The notes under the pieces were generated by a model. That model did not search any database. It was not told the DNA's origin and saw nothing but the letters and a program-made list of their open reading frames with translations. From Hassallia sp050875635 (lineage in GTDB: Bacteria; Cyanobacteriota; Cyanobacteriia; Cyanobacteriales; Nostocaceae), in NCBI RefSeq assembly GCF_050875635.1, contig NZ_JBPAOH010000011.1, positions 35,921 to 99,920 of the forward strand: DNA of 64,000 bases, written 5' to 3'. A program made the position numbers and the translations under genes. Shown piece by piece: positions 29,501 to 39,275 of the stretch (its first letter is position 1; each line of letters starts with the position of its first letter).

Positions 29501-31148
29501 GACCCATCTCGACGTACTGTGCGCCCTGTCCGGGAAACATGAACACAACAGGGCGATTGCAGGGCTTTTGGTAGTGGGTGAAAACTCGTTGAGGATCTAG
29601 AGGTGATAGTGCTTTCACCGCATCTTCAAGGTCTTGGCACACCAGCATCCGCCGATAATCAAAAGCGCGACGACCCACACACTGGGTGTAAGCTACATCA
29701 GCGAGATTAAGATCGGGATGCTGCTTTAAGTGGGCAGCTAAATTAGCTGTGGCGGTTAAAAGTGCTGTACTAGTCTTGGCAGACAGTAACAACAACTGCC
29801 AGGGACGAGCCGGACCAGATGGTTCAACAACTGGGGCTTCTTCAAGAATCACATGGGCATTAGTCCCACCAATGCCAAAAGAACTGACTCCCGCACGGCA
29901 AGGAGTGCCGTTCGTTTTCCAATCAGACAATGTGGTATTGACGTAAAAAGGACTGTTGGCAAAATCAATTTCGGGATTGGGTTGCTCAAAATGCAAGCTG
30001 GGTGGTATTTGCTTGTGTTTGAGTGCAAGGACGGTCTTGATAAGGCTTGCAATACCAGCTGCCCTATCTAAATGTCCGATATTAGTTTTTACTGAACCAA
30101 TCGCGCAGAAGCGCTTGTTGTTTGTTGCCGCACTAAATACTTTTTTCAGCGCCCTAACTTCAATAGGATCGCCCAGAACTGTACCTGTTCCGTGACATTC
30201 TACATAAGTAATTGTCTCAGGAGCAAACTCAGCGATCGCCTGAGCCTCGGCAATCACCTCGGCTTGTCCATTGACGCTGGGTGCTGTATAACCCACTTTC
30301 AAAGAACCGTCGTTATTGATGGCTGAACCCTTAATAACTGCATAAATGCGATCGCCATCTGCCAGTGCTTCCTCTAACCTCTTTAGCACAACAATGCCCA
30401 TACCGTTACCGAAAACGGTGCCTTGTGCTTTAGCATCAAAAGTGCGACAATGACCATCGGGAGAAGTCATTCCGTCTTCTTGATGTAAATAACCTTTATT
30501 TTGCGGAACTCGTACTGCAATACCACCAGCTAGCGCCATGTCACATTGGTAACTCAACAATCCTTGACATGCTAGATGAACTGCTACCAATGACGTGGAA
30601 CAAGCAGTACTGACGTTAAAGCTCGGTCCTTTGAGGTTCAATTTGTAAGAAACTCGTGTAGGTATGTGGTCTTTATCATTACCACTAACAACGATTGTCC
30701 CACTTAGCGATTTGAGAAGGTCATGATTTGAGATCAGGTTGTTCAGTAAGTAGGTACTTAGGTTGCTGCCTGCGTAAACTCCTATCAACTCTTCATATGT
30801 TTCAGGGTCATAACCTGCATTTTCAAGAGCTTCCCAGGCACACTCCAAAAAAAGACGGTGTTGTGGGTCCATAACTTCAGCTTCCCTTGGCGTGAAGCCG
30901 AAGAATCGAGCGTCAAACATCTCTATGTCTGACAGCCCAGCTCCTGCTTTTACATAGTGAGGGTTACGCAGCAAAGTCGGGTCTACACCTTCTGATAGTA
31001 ATTCCTCATCAGTAAAAAATGAAATCGACTCTCGTCCTTGCGACAAATTCTGCCAAAACTCATCAGTACTTTTGGCTCCAGGAAAACGACCAGCCATCCC
31101 GATAATGGCTATTCCTTTTAAGGAATCGTGAGATTCAGGGTTATCCAT
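26505..31148 (-). CDS. PKS module KS-AT-KR-ACP
   Basis: A 1547-residue PKS. KS carries TACSTSL near residue 183. AT carries GHSIGEYVAA near 630, with GAFH in place of the usual HAFH specificity motif. The KR carries GVYLITGGLGGIG near 1162 with YSAAN. The ACP carries GGHSLLAT near 1487. No DH or ER is present, so one malonate unit reduced to a beta-hydroxyl is expected. The gene starts inside the end of the upstream PKS (8-bp overlap, ATGGATAA), a tight coupling. The tail is acidic (KIEQLSEEEAQRLLG), fitting hand-over to the C-starting NRPS at 22957-26427. The AT shares an unusually similar stretch with the preceding PKS, suggesting gene conversion. Confidence 0.96.
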   Translation of the reverse strand: MDNPESHDSLKGIAIIGMAGRFPGAKSTDEFWQNLSQGRESISFFTDEELLSEGVDPTLLRNPHYVKAGAGLSDIEMFDARFFGFTPREAEVMDPQHRLFLECAWEALENAGYDPETYEELIGVYAGSNLSTYLLNNLISNHDLLKSLSGTIVVSGNDKDHIPTRVSYKLNLKGPSFNVSTACSTSLVAVHLACQGLLSYQCDMALAGGIAVRVPQNKGYLHQEDGMTSPDGHCRTFDAKAQGTVFGNGMGIVVLKRLEEALADGDRIYAVIKGSAINNDGSLKVGYTAPSVNGQAEVIAEAQAIAEFAPETITYVECHGTGTVLGDPIEVRALKKVFSAATNNKRFCAIGSVKTNIGHLDRAAGIASLIKTVLALKHKQIPPSLHFEQPNPEIDFANSPFYVNTTLSDWKTNGTPCRAGVSSFGIGGTNAHVILEEAPVVEPSGPARPWQLLLLSAKTSTALLTATANLAAHLKQHPDLNLADVAYTQCVGRRAFDYRRMLVCQDLEDAVKALSPLDPQRVFTHYQKPCNRPVVFMFPGQGAQYVEMGRELYQSEPIFREQVDKCSYLLKLHLEVDLRSVLYPSKEQIQEATQHLKQTHITQPALFVIEYSLAQLWMAWGVRPSAMIGHSIGEYVAACLAGVFSLEDALALVAARGQLMQQMPAGDMLSVPLPENEVQSMLGEELALAAINAPSLCVVSGPRLPIAELHNKLTEQGVDCRRLHISGAFHSQIMEPIIEPFMTEVKKINLQAPQIPFVSNVTGTWITKTEATDPSYWARHIRQTVRFAEGVGLLVQKPEQILLEVGPGRTLSTLVRQHPEQDEQQIVLSSLRHPKEQQSDVAFLLNTLSWLWLTGTQINWSGFYANERRHRVPLPMYSFERQRYWIEPQPSATSVTAYQEPLHKELNLADWFYIPVWKQSQPLEPVENAELAKQKSCWLVFVDMCDVGSLIVKRLQQQGQDVITVTVGEQFTKLGDRAYCINPQRRDDYDALFQTLDERDLTPQKIIHLWGIIASDQTPSGIESFETSQALGFYSLLFLAQALGQQGITDALQIQVVTNNIHDVTGDESLCPEKATVLGPCKVIGQEYPNIACRNIDIVIPKSGTGQQEKLIEQLIAEFTAQPTDLVIAYRGHHRWVQTFEAVHLEKAIPGKTRLRQKGVYLITGGLGGIGLILAEYLAQTVQPKLILISRSGLPEKDEWEKWLATHDDQDSVSIKIKKVQALEELGAEVLVKSADVADLEQMERAIALVTERFGEIHGVIHAAGIVGEKSQRAIQETYITDCQCQFQPKAHGLFVLEKVLQEKALDFCLLLSSLASILGGLGYVAYSAANIFMDAFAHKQSQTNPVPWISVNWDVWQLREQQEQNITYKTTLAGLAIIPTEGVKAFQRILSKSRVNQVVVSTGDLQARIEQWLKLESLPNIEQNYSSQDKLALSNLSKPIYPRPKLENDYVAPRTFVEQTVANIWQQLLGIEQIGIHDNFFELGGHSLLATQVISQVRKSFPIELSLRSIFFEYSTIAELAKLIEQMVMEKIEQLSEEEAQRLLGV

Positions 31149-34100
31149 TTGTCTTGTTATTTTGCTTGATTAGTTTTCGCTTCATCTGTTGGCTGTTTTC
31201 TTCAATAGCTTGTTTTCGCCTCTTGGCACGGTCAGTGACTTGCTGATAAACAGGTTGTTCATCCTCTTTGCGGGTGAGATATTCTGCCAGAGCATTTATG
31301 GTCGAATATTCAAATGAGTCGGATATTAATATATCTTTGTTAAGCTTTTCTCGCAGTTTGCTGCGAACTTTAACTATAAGAAGTGAATCCCCACCAAGCT
31401 CAAAGAAGTTGTCGTGAATTCCTATCGCCTCAATCCCAAGAAGTTCTTGCCAAATGTCAGCAAGCGTTTGCTCAGTTTCATTTTTGGGAGCAACATAAGG
31501 ATTAATTAATGATGGTCGTTGTTGTGTTGGTTTGGATAAGTTAGCCGTCTCTAACAGTTTAGGATAAGATTTAGCTTTAAAACCATTATCATGTTTACCG
31601 TGAATTAAAAAATCACGACTCTGGAGATCGTAAGTAGACACAATAACCTGGGATAGGGTACTTTCTAGAATTCGTCTAAAGACTTCTATTCCTTCTAAGG
31701 GTAATAACTCTTGTTTCAATTGAGATGTTTGGGAAATATCCGAAGTTTGATTTCGTTGCCGATCTGCCTCTGCTGCCATCCCCACTTCCTGCCAAGCACA
31801 CCAATCAATAGCTACGGTGAATGTGCCATCTTGGTGAGTCTTATGGTGAGCGAAGGCGTCAAGAAAGGCATTTGCACCAACATAATCGACCTGCCCAAAT
31901 CCCCCTAAAATTCCAGTACGCGCTGAACAAAGAACAAAGAAATCCAGTTGAACATCCTTGAGGATACTATCAAGAACCAGGGTGCCTTTTACTTTAGGTG
32001 CTAGAATACTTTCTGCCATTTCCGGTGTTTTTCGCTGAATCACGCCACCACCGGGAACCCCTGCTGCATGAATGACACCATTGAGTTGACCAAATTGCTT
32101 TTGTGCTTGAGCGATCGCTTGTTGCATTTGTTCAGAGTTGGTCACATCAGCGCTGCTCACCAAAACTTCTGCACCCAGTTCTTCTAGTTCAAGCACTTTC
32201 CGAATCTTACAACTGATAACATCTTGCTCATCATGAGTGCTCAACCATTGTTCCCATTCGTCTCTAGCAGGAAAAGCAGAACGTCCAGTCAGAATCAATT
32301 TGGCTCCTACTTGAAGCGCCAGATGTTGAGCTAGCACAAGTCCAATACCTCCGAGTCCACCTGTAATCAGATAAACTCCCCTTTCTTTTAATCTTGGTGT
32401 TTCTTTTTTTGCTTCATCCAATCGAATCGGCTCAAAGTTTTGCACCCAACGATGAAAACCACGGTAAGCAATAACTCGGTCAGAAGTATCAGCCTGTAGC
32501 TCAACAAGCAGTTGGTCTATGAGTTTTTGCTCACTCCAGTTTGCTTCTTTGGGAATAACAACATCAATGCTACGACAGCTGATGTTTGGGTATTCTTGAG
32601 GAATGACCCTAATAAGTCCAAGTAAAGTAGCTTTTTCTGGACACAGTAACTCTTCGCCTGCTACTTCCTGCATATTATTGGAAATAACCGCGATTTGAAG
32701 CTCATCAGTAAAATTCTGTTTTCCGAGTGCCTGTGCTAGAAAGAGCAGACTATAAAATCCTGTTTCTTGAGATTTATCAACGGTTTCCAGTTCTAACTCT
32801 ATGCGATCAAAAGGTGTGACACTCCATAAATGAACAATTGTTTTTGGGAACTTGTTTTGTGCTAAAAGTTGATTAAGTAAAGTTTCATAGTGATCGCGTT
32901 GTCGAGGATTTAGAGTATATAAGCGATCGCTTAGTTTAGTAAACTCCGACCCGATCCTTATAGCGATCGCATCTCGATCCTCAAGTTCGAGTCGTTTCAC
33001 CAGTTCTTCACCCAAGCCGCACTCATCGATAAACACAAGAGTGCAGGACAAAACTGGATTCTCACTTGGTTGATTAACAGCTAATGGGGAGCGTTTCCAA
33101 GATGGAATGTAGAACCAGTTTGCCATTTCCGGATTTTTGCGTAGAGAGGTTGTAGGCATCTCTACATCCGTCTTGACAGCGTTTGCTTGTTTTTTAGGTG
33201 AAATCCAGTAACGCTGACGCTCAAAGGGATAAGTTGGCAAGGGTAGGCGATGACACCGCTCACGGGTATAGAATCCCGACCAATCTACCTGTACTCCAGC
33301 AAGCCATAGCTGACCTAACGTATTTAACAAAAACGCTATATCTGAGTAGGACTCTTGCGGATGGCGTAACGAAGTTAACATAACTTGTTCAGCCGCTTTA
33401 TCTGGATGACGTCTAGCTAATGTAGTTAACGTCCGCCCAGGTCCTACTTCTAGGAGAATTTGCTCTGGCTTTTGCAGCAACTGAGCAATACCCTCAGCAA
33501 AACGCACCGTTCGTCGTAGATGCCTTGCCCAATAGCTTGGATCGGTTGCGTCGCCTGCCGTAATCCAGGTACCACTGACGTTGGATACAAACGGAATTTG
33601 CGGTGCTTTCAGGTTAATTTTTTTGACCTGTGCCATGAACGGCTCGATGATTGGGTTTATCATCTGGGAATGAAAAGCACCCGATGTATGCAGACGGCGA
33701 CAGTCAACCCCTTGCTCGGTCAAAGAGTTGTGCAATTCATCAATTGGCAATCTTGGTCCTGAAACCACGCACAGAGATGGCGCGTTGATTGCAGCTAAGG
33801 CAAGTTCCTCACCTAGCATTGATTGCACTTCTTTCTCTGCTAGGGGTATAGCCAGCATATCCCCAGCAGGCATTTGCTGCATCAGTTTTCCACGGGTAGC
33901 AACTAGCACCAATGCTTCTTCTAAAGAGAACACGCCAGCTAAACAAGCTGCAACATATTCTCCTATACTGTGACCAATCATCGCTTCAGGACGTACTCCC
34001 CACGCCATCCATAACTTTGCTAGAGCATACGAAATCACAAACAGCGCTGGCTGAGTAATATAAGTTTTTGTAAGCTGCTGTGTTGCCCACTGTCTTTGTT

Positions 34101-35883
34101 CTTCGGTTGGATACAGAATAGTGCGTAGGTCTAGCCCCAACACTGGTATAAGTATTTCACAGCAATAATCAACCTGTTCTTGGAAAATTGTCTCTGTCTG
34201 GTACAGTTCTCGACCCATCTCTACATACTGAGTCCCCTGACCGGGAAACATAAACACAACCTTTCGCTCACAAGGTTCGGTGAAATGGGTAAAAACTCGT
34301 TGCGGGTCTTTTGTTTCTAAAATTTTGACTGTATCGTTCAGGTCTTGACAAATCACCATCCGGCGATAATCAAAAGCTCGGCGACCTACCCCAAGGGTGT
34401 AAGCGACATCAGCCAAATTGAGATCGGGGTGCTGCTTAAAGTGTTCAACTATATTGGTTGTGGCAGTTTCTAGTGCCGAGTTAGTCTTTGCGGAAAGCAC
34501 TAACAGTTGATATTTCCTCCCCTGCTCCCCCTGCCTCCCTTGCTTCCCCTGCTCCTCCACAGGGGCTTCTTGAAGAATCACATGAGCATTAGTGCCACCA
34601 ATGCCGAAGGAACTGACTCCTGCACGTTTGGGGTGTCCGTTTGACTTCCATTTTGAAAGCTTGTCATTAACATAAAATGGGCTGTTAGCAAAATCAATCT
34701 GGGGTGATGGTTCTTGAAAGTGCAAGCTAGGTGGTATTTGTTTGTGTTTGAGCGCTAAAACTGTCTTGATTAAACCTGCAACACCAGCAGCAGTATCTAG
34801 GTGTCCAATGTTCGTCTTTACCGAACCAATAGCGCAGAAATCCTTCTTTTGAGTTTTGGCGCGAAAAGATTTGGTAAGCGCTGCAATTTCAATGGGATCT
34901 CCTAAAACTGTTCCAGTGCCATGAGTTTCTACATAGCTGATTGTCTCAGGTTCAACCCTAGCTATTGCAAGTGCTTCAGCAATCACCCTAGCTTGACCAT
35001 CAATACTCGGAGCTGTATAGCCAACTTTTGAAGAACCGTCATTATTAATAGCTGAACCTTTAATAACAGCATGAATACAATCTCCATCAGCGATCGCATC
35101 TGCCAGTCGCTTTAAAACGACTATGCCTACACCATCACCGCCCACAGTTCCTTTTGCCTGAGCATCAAAGGCGCGACAGTGTCCGTCGGGAGACAAAATT
35201 CCCCCCTCTTGATAAAAATAGCCAGCTTTTTGTAACCCTGTTACAGAAACTCCACCAGCCAAAACCATATCACATTCACGATCTATTAAGCTTTGACAGG
35301 CTAAGTGAACGGCAACTAATGAACTAGAGCATCCAGTTTGGACAGTAATAGCTGACCCCTTCAAATCTAATTTATAAGCAACTCGCGTAGTCAGGTTATC
35401 TGTACGATTGTTATGCCTAATTTGGTCAAGACCAACTAATTTTATCAGTTCGGTGTTGGAAAAAATATTAAATAAAAAGTACGAGCTAATACTGGCACTA
35501 CCATAAACACTAATCCGACCTTCATAGGTTTTAGAATCATAGCCAGCACTTTCAAGAGCCTCCCAAGCAGTTTCCAAAAAGAGTCGGTGCTGTGGGTCCA
35601 TTATTTCTGCTGTTCTGGGAGAGTAATCAAAGAATGAAGCGTCGAATAATTCTATATCTTCCAGTACAGCATTTGCTTTAACATAATTGGGGTTACTCAG
35701 TAAAGATGGATCTACCCCTACAGACTCCAGTTCTTGATTTGAAAAAAACGAAATTGATTCGATACCATCTCGCAAATTATGCCAAAAAGCATCAAGATTC
35801 CTGGCTCTAGGAAACCGTCCAGACATACCAATAACAGCTATATCTAAATCGCCTATTTGATTTTGTTTTTCTAGGCTATTCAT
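31141..35883 (-). CDS. PKS module KS-AT-KR-ACP
   Basis: A 1580-residue PKS, the first polyketide step after the Asp-Gly-Asp segment. The KS active site reads TGCSSSL near residue 185 (TACSTSL in most neighbours). A short Gly/Gln-rich linker (GKQGRQGEQG) separates KS and AT. The AT has GHSIGEYVAA near 640 with GAFH. The KR has GVYLITGGLGGIG near 1174 and YVGAN. The ACP has GGDSLLIV near 1498. Without DH, extension of an aspartyl thioester would give a statine-like gamma-amino-beta-hydroxy unit (inference). ATG 35883 is preferred over the GTG one codon upstream, because AAGGAA stands 6 nt before the ATG. The tail is strongly basic (RAKRRKQAIEEN...KRKLIKQ), and the next KS protein begins with the acidic MDNPESHDS. 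Confidence 0.96.
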   Translation of the reverse strand: MNSLEKQNQIGDLDIAVIGMSGRFPRARNLDAFWHNLRDGIESISFFSNQELESVGVDPSLLSNPNYVKANAVLEDIELFDASFFDYSPRTAEIMDPQHRLFLETAWEALESAGYDSKTYEGRISVYGSASISSYFLFNIFSNTELIKLVGLDQIRHNNRTDNLTTRVAYKLDLKGSAITVQTGCSSSLVAVHLACQSLIDRECDMVLAGGVSVTGLQKAGYFYQEGGILSPDGHCRAFDAQAKGTVGGDGVGIVVLKRLADAIADGDCIHAVIKGSAINNDGSSKVGYTAPSIDGQARVIAEALAIARVEPETISYVETHGTGTVLGDPIEIAALTKSFRAKTQKKDFCAIGSVKTNIGHLDTAAGVAGLIKTVLALKHKQIPPSLHFQEPSPQIDFANSPFYVNDKLSKWKSNGHPKRAGVSSFGIGGTNAHVILQEAPVEEQGKQGRQGEQGRKYQLLVLSAKTNSALETATTNIVEHFKQHPDLNLADVAYTLGVGRRAFDYRRMVICQDLNDTVKILETKDPQRVFTHFTEPCERKVVFMFPGQGTQYVEMGRELYQTETIFQEQVDYCCEILIPVLGLDLRTILYPTEEQRQWATQQLTKTYITQPALFVISYALAKLWMAWGVRPEAMIGHSIGEYVAACLAGVFSLEEALVLVATRGKLMQQMPAGDMLAIPLAEKEVQSMLGEELALAAINAPSLCVVSGPRLPIDELHNSLTEQGVDCRRLHTSGAFHSQMINPIIEPFMAQVKKINLKAPQIPFVSNVSGTWITAGDATDPSYWARHLRRTVRFAEGIAQLLQKPEQILLEVGPGRTLTTLARRHPDKAAEQVMLTSLRHPQESYSDIAFLLNTLGQLWLAGVQVDWSGFYTRERCHRLPLPTYPFERQRYWISPKKQANAVKTDVEMPTTSLRKNPEMANWFYIPSWKRSPLAVNQPSENPVLSCTLVFIDECGLGEELVKRLELEDRDAIAIRIGSEFTKLSDRLYTLNPRQRDHYETLLNQLLAQNKFPKTIVHLWSVTPFDRIELELETVDKSQETGFYSLLFLAQALGKQNFTDELQIAVISNNMQEVAGEELLCPEKATLLGLIRVIPQEYPNISCRSIDVVIPKEANWSEQKLIDQLLVELQADTSDRVIAYRGFHRWVQNFEPIRLDEAKKETPRLKERGVYLITGGLGGIGLVLAQHLALQVGAKLILTGRSAFPARDEWEQWLSTHDEQDVISCKIRKVLELEELGAEVLVSSADVTNSEQMQQAIAQAQKQFGQLNGVIHAAGVPGGGVIQRKTPEMAESILAPKVKGTLVLDSILKDVQLDFFVLCSARTGILGGFGQVDYVGANAFLDAFAHHKTHQDGTFTVAIDWCAWQEVGMAAEADRQRNQTSDISQTSQLKQELLPLEGIEVFRRILESTLSQVIVSTYDLQSRDFLIHGKHDNGFKAKSYPKLLETANLSKPTQQRPSLINPYVAPKNETEQTLADIWQELLGIEAIGIHDNFFELGGDSLLIVKVRSKLREKLNKDILISDSFEYSTINALAEYLTRKEDEQPVYQQVTDRAKRRKQAIEENSQQMKRKLIKQNNKTNG
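34515..34556. repeat. Imperfect 9-bp coding repeat in a PKS linker
   Basis: CCTCCCCTGCTCCCCCTG and diverged copies encode a GKQGRQGEQG run at the KS-AT junction. This is the same position and the same repeat family as at 21554-21615, but decayed. Confidence 0.75.
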
Positions 35884-35957
35884 CACAATTTCCTTCTTTC
35901 TAACTTGATGATTTGCACTGATGGTGATTTAAGTGCCCTGTTTTTTCTCAGATAATT

Positions 35958-38900
35958 TTACCTAGATTGCGCTCTTGCCTGCCTTGAAGCAATGCGGCTT
36001 TCAGCTCGTCGATCGCTTTCCTCAAAAGCGGATGTTTCAGTCTGTTCTTCAGTTAAATATTTAGCCAAGGAATTTATAGTTGGATATTCAAACAAATTTA
36101 CTATTGATATATTTGTGTTTAAAACTTCTCGCAGTTTGGCATGAATTTGAACAAGAAGTAATGAATGACCGCCAAGATCGAAAAAATTATCATAAATGCC
36201 CACCTTCTCAACATGAAGCATCTGCTGCCAAATATGAGCAATGGTTTGCTCGACTTCAGTTTGAGGTGGTTCATAAGTTACTTCTAATTCTGGACGGCGA
36301 TCGTCTGGTTCTGGTAACGCGCTGCGGTTGACTTTTCCATTAGGTGTCAGTGGTAAAGTTTTCAACATCATGAAAGTTGAGGGCACCATGTATTCCGGCA
36401 GCTTTTCTCTCAGGAATTTGTGCAGTTCACTAACACTGAGTTTTTGTTTTTGCTTAGAAACAATGTAGCCTACCAAGTACTTGTTGCCAAACTCTTCTTC
36501 ACGAACTGAAACTACAGCCTGTTGCACTTCCGGGTGTTGACACAGTATGGTCTCAATTTCTCCAAGCTCAATACGGAAACCCCGAATCTTCACCTGACGA
36601 TCGACCCGTCCAAGAAACTCAATATTGCCGTCGCTTAAGTAGCGAGCTAAGTCACCAGTTTTATATAAGCGCGACCCTAAGTTAGATGCAATCAATCCCG
36701 TCTCTGCAAAAAGGTTGGGAATGAACCGTTCCGCTGTTAGCTCAGATCGATTCAGATAGCCGCGAGCTAAAGAAGCACCGCCGATGTATAGCTCACCTGT
36801 CACGCCAATGGGCACGGGTTGCAGTTGCTCATCAAGCAGATAAATCTGCGTGTTAGCAAGTGGACGACCAAGCGGAATCTGTGAACTATAATTAACTTGC
36901 CCATCCTCAACCGCGAAAGTAGTAACCCCCACGGTAGCTTCTGTGGGACCGTAGTGATTGAAAATAAGGCAGTCTGGCGCAGAGGCGTGAATCTGCTCAA
37001 TAAGTTTCCAACTTGCTGCTTCACCACCAAGAATCAGTCGCTGGCGGGGCAAAATTGACTCGGATGGTGCAGATGCAATCAGGGTGGCAAGGTGGGAGGG
37101 TACAATTTTCAGACAGTCTATAGGATATCTGCGGCAGTATTTTGCTAGGGCTGCTGAGTCAGTAGCACACTCGGCAGACAAAACATGCAGACACCCTCCA
37201 GTACAAAGAGAAGAAAAAATTACAGTGTTACCCAAATCTGCTGCAAGGGTGGAAACAGTGGCGAAGTTGGCTGTTGCTGATAAGTTCAACCTATCTGTGA
37301 TTCCGTTGAGATAATTCAGCAGTTGTCGATGTTCAATTGCCACCCCCTTTGGTGTACCAGTAGAGCCAGAGGTGAACAATACATAGACCAAATTCTCAGT
37401 TGTCACAACACTTGTGGGATTCTCATCACTGTGTTGAGCAATAATATCCCAGTCCGTGTCTAAGCGGACAATCTGCGATACATATGTTGGTATATCTACT
37501 AATCCCTGTTGTGTCAATAGCACTGGTACTTGAGCATCCTGCAATCGGCAGGCAAAACCCGACTGTGGTAATGCTGGATCTAGGGGTAGGTAGGCTCCAC
37601 CAGCTTTGAGGATGCCCAAAAGTCCAATAATCATTTCGAGCGATCGCTCTACACAAAGCCCAACTAAAACTTCCGGCTTAACTCCCAATGTTTCCAAGTA
37701 ATGAGCTAGTTGATTAACTTTTTGGTTAAGCTCTGCATAGGTCAGTTGCTGGTCTTCAAATATAACGGCAATGTTATTAGGTGTTTTTTGTGCTTGTTCT
37801 TCAAACAGTTGATGAATACATTTGTCTTGTGGGTAATTAATCCGCGTTTGGTTAAACTCAACCAGCAACTGTTGGCGATCGCGCTTGCTGAGAATCTCTA
37901 ATTGACTGATTTTATCTTCTGGATTTGCAGTTGCACTGCTTAATAAAGTTTGAAACTGTCCAGCTATACGCTCAATAGTATCAGCCGAAAAGTAGTTGAC
38001 ATCATAGTATAATTCTGCTATCAGCAAATTATTGCGTTGAGTGCAGGTGAGTTTTACTTTAAACGGTTCAATACAACTGTAATATTTGTCAAGATAAAAT
38101 GAAACATCGGCGGCAATGAGTTGTTCTGGTAGTTTCTCAAACTCGAAACCAACAGGAAAAGCTAGTATACTATTATTTTCTAGTGGTTCTGGAACGAAAT
38201 AATCTTGCCATTCTGAAGCAGCCTCTATAGTTTGTTCAGCTAGTTCTAAAAGTTCTTTAAAGCGTAAGTCTGGTGTCAAATGGCTTTTAATTGGCAACCA
38301 GGTAGCAACAAGTCCTAGTAAGTTATGTAGTTCTTCATAATCTCTGCGATCGCAAGCCATACCAATGACAATATCTGGCTGTCCTGTAAGTCTAAAAATC
38401 AGCGTTTGCCAGCAAGCTAGTAAGACGACAGCAGCGGAAGTATTATACTTTTGGGCTAAAGTTTCAATTTTGGCTGTCAGTTCGGGAGCGATCGCCAGTC
38501 GCAAACACTCAGGCTGGAATTGTGATTGTTTTGCAGGTTGGCTTTCAAAAGGCAGTCTTAATGTAGTTTGGGAAGCAAGCTTTTGCTCTTGCCAGTATTT
38601 CTTAGCAAACTCTGCATCTTCGTCTTCGAGTAATTGATTCTGCCATTCTGAGAATTGCAGGTATTGCACAACTTCTTGTGATACTGCCTCACTTTGCAAG
38701 CAAGCAGAATATGAATAGCTGATTTCTGCTACTAGATTTTTGAGTGTCCAAGTATCAGCACAAAGGGAAGGTAAGCTGATTATTAAAATATATTTATGTA
38801 GTGGCAGCGTCAATAGGCAAGAATGCAACAGTAAACCTTGCTCAAAGTCGAAATGTTGGTGTCTGTGTTGTTGGAAAGTAGCTTCAATTTTAGCTTCTTG

Positions 38901-39188
38901 TTCCTTTGGTTCACAATCACTCAGATTGATTTCCTGCCACGACACAACACTACTATCTGCTATAACCATGACCGGAATTTTGATACCTGACAAGCGATGA
39001 AAGCGTGTCCGGAGAATTCCATGTCGATTGATGACTTGTTGTAAAGCGGCTTTTAAAACTTCTGGTTTGAGATTGCCTTCGAGGAGAAGTGCACATTGAG
39101 CAGAATAAGTTGAATTATATTGCTGTAATAACCAAAGACGCTTCTGTTGAGGCGAAAGTTGAAAGCCGCTAACAGTTTTAGTGTGCAT
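35958..39188 (-). CDS. NRPS module, interface-A-T, Asp-type, for beta-hydroxyaspartate
   Basis: A 1076-residue NRPS. An interface domain (1-440) starts GFQLSPQQKRLWLL and has SLPSLCAD where HHxxxDG should be. The A domain has FTSGSTGTPKG near 608; its pocket by hand alignment is D-L-T-K-I-G-H-V-G-K, the classic Asp/Asn group. The T domain has GGHSLLLV near 1007. The condensing C domain and hydroxylating TauD domain are the last two domains of the upstream NRPS (40320-49130). This interface domain differs from the other two (LGLVATWLPI against LGLFTKYLPL), in step with its more divergent TauD partner. The C-terminus is Arg-rich (DRRAESRIASRQARAQSR), facing the KS of the next protein. The product residue is expected to be beta-hydroxyaspartate. 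Confidence 0.94.
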   Translation of the reverse strand: MHTKTVSGFQLSPQQKRLWLLQQYNSTYSAQCALLLEGNLKPEVLKAALQQVINRHGILRTRFHRLSGIKIPVMVIADSSVVSWQEINLSDCEPKEQEAKIEATFQQHRHQHFDFEQGLLLHSCLLTLPLHKYILIISLPSLCADTWTLKNLVAEISYSYSACLQSEAVSQEVVQYLQFSEWQNQLLEDEDAEFAKKYWQEQKLASQTTLRLPFESQPAKQSQFQPECLRLAIAPELTAKIETLAQKYNTSAAVVLLACWQTLIFRLTGQPDIVIGMACDRRDYEELHNLLGLVATWLPIKSHLTPDLRFKELLELAEQTIEAASEWQDYFVPEPLENNSILAFPVGFEFEKLPEQLIAADVSFYLDKYYSCIEPFKVKLTCTQRNNLLIAELYYDVNYFSADTIERIAGQFQTLLSSATANPEDKISQLEILSKRDRQQLLVEFNQTRINYPQDKCIHQLFEEQAQKTPNNIAVIFEDQQLTYAELNQKVNQLAHYLETLGVKPEVLVGLCVERSLEMIIGLLGILKAGGAYLPLDPALPQSGFACRLQDAQVPVLLTQQGLVDIPTYVSQIVRLDTDWDIIAQHSDENPTSVVTTENLVYVLFTSGSTGTPKGVAIEHRQLLNYLNGITDRLNLSATANFATVSTLAADLGNTVIFSSLCTGGCLHVLSAECATDSAALAKYCRRYPIDCLKIVPSHLATLIASAPSESILPRQRLILGGEAASWKLIEQIHASAPDCLIFNHYGPTEATVGVTTFAVEDGQVNYSSQIPLGRPLANTQIYLLDEQLQPVPIGVTGELYIGGASLARGYLNRSELTAERFIPNLFAETGLIASNLGSRLYKTGDLARYLSDGNIEFLGRVDRQVKIRGFRIELGEIETILCQHPEVQQAVVSVREEEFGNKYLVGYIVSKQKQKLSVSELHKFLREKLPEYMVPSTFMMLKTLPLTPNGKVNRSALPEPDDRRPELEVTYEPPQTEVEQTIAHIWQQMLHVEKVGIYDNFFDLGGHSLLLVQIHAKLREVLNTNISIVNLFEYPTINSLAKYLTEEQTETSAFEESDRRAESRIASRQARAQSR

Positions 39189-39275
39189 ATGCTTTATTTA
39201 TAATATGTTTAACATCTTGGCTATGAATCATATCACCTATTGTCATCACAATTTTGCGGAAGCCTGCATAAGTTA

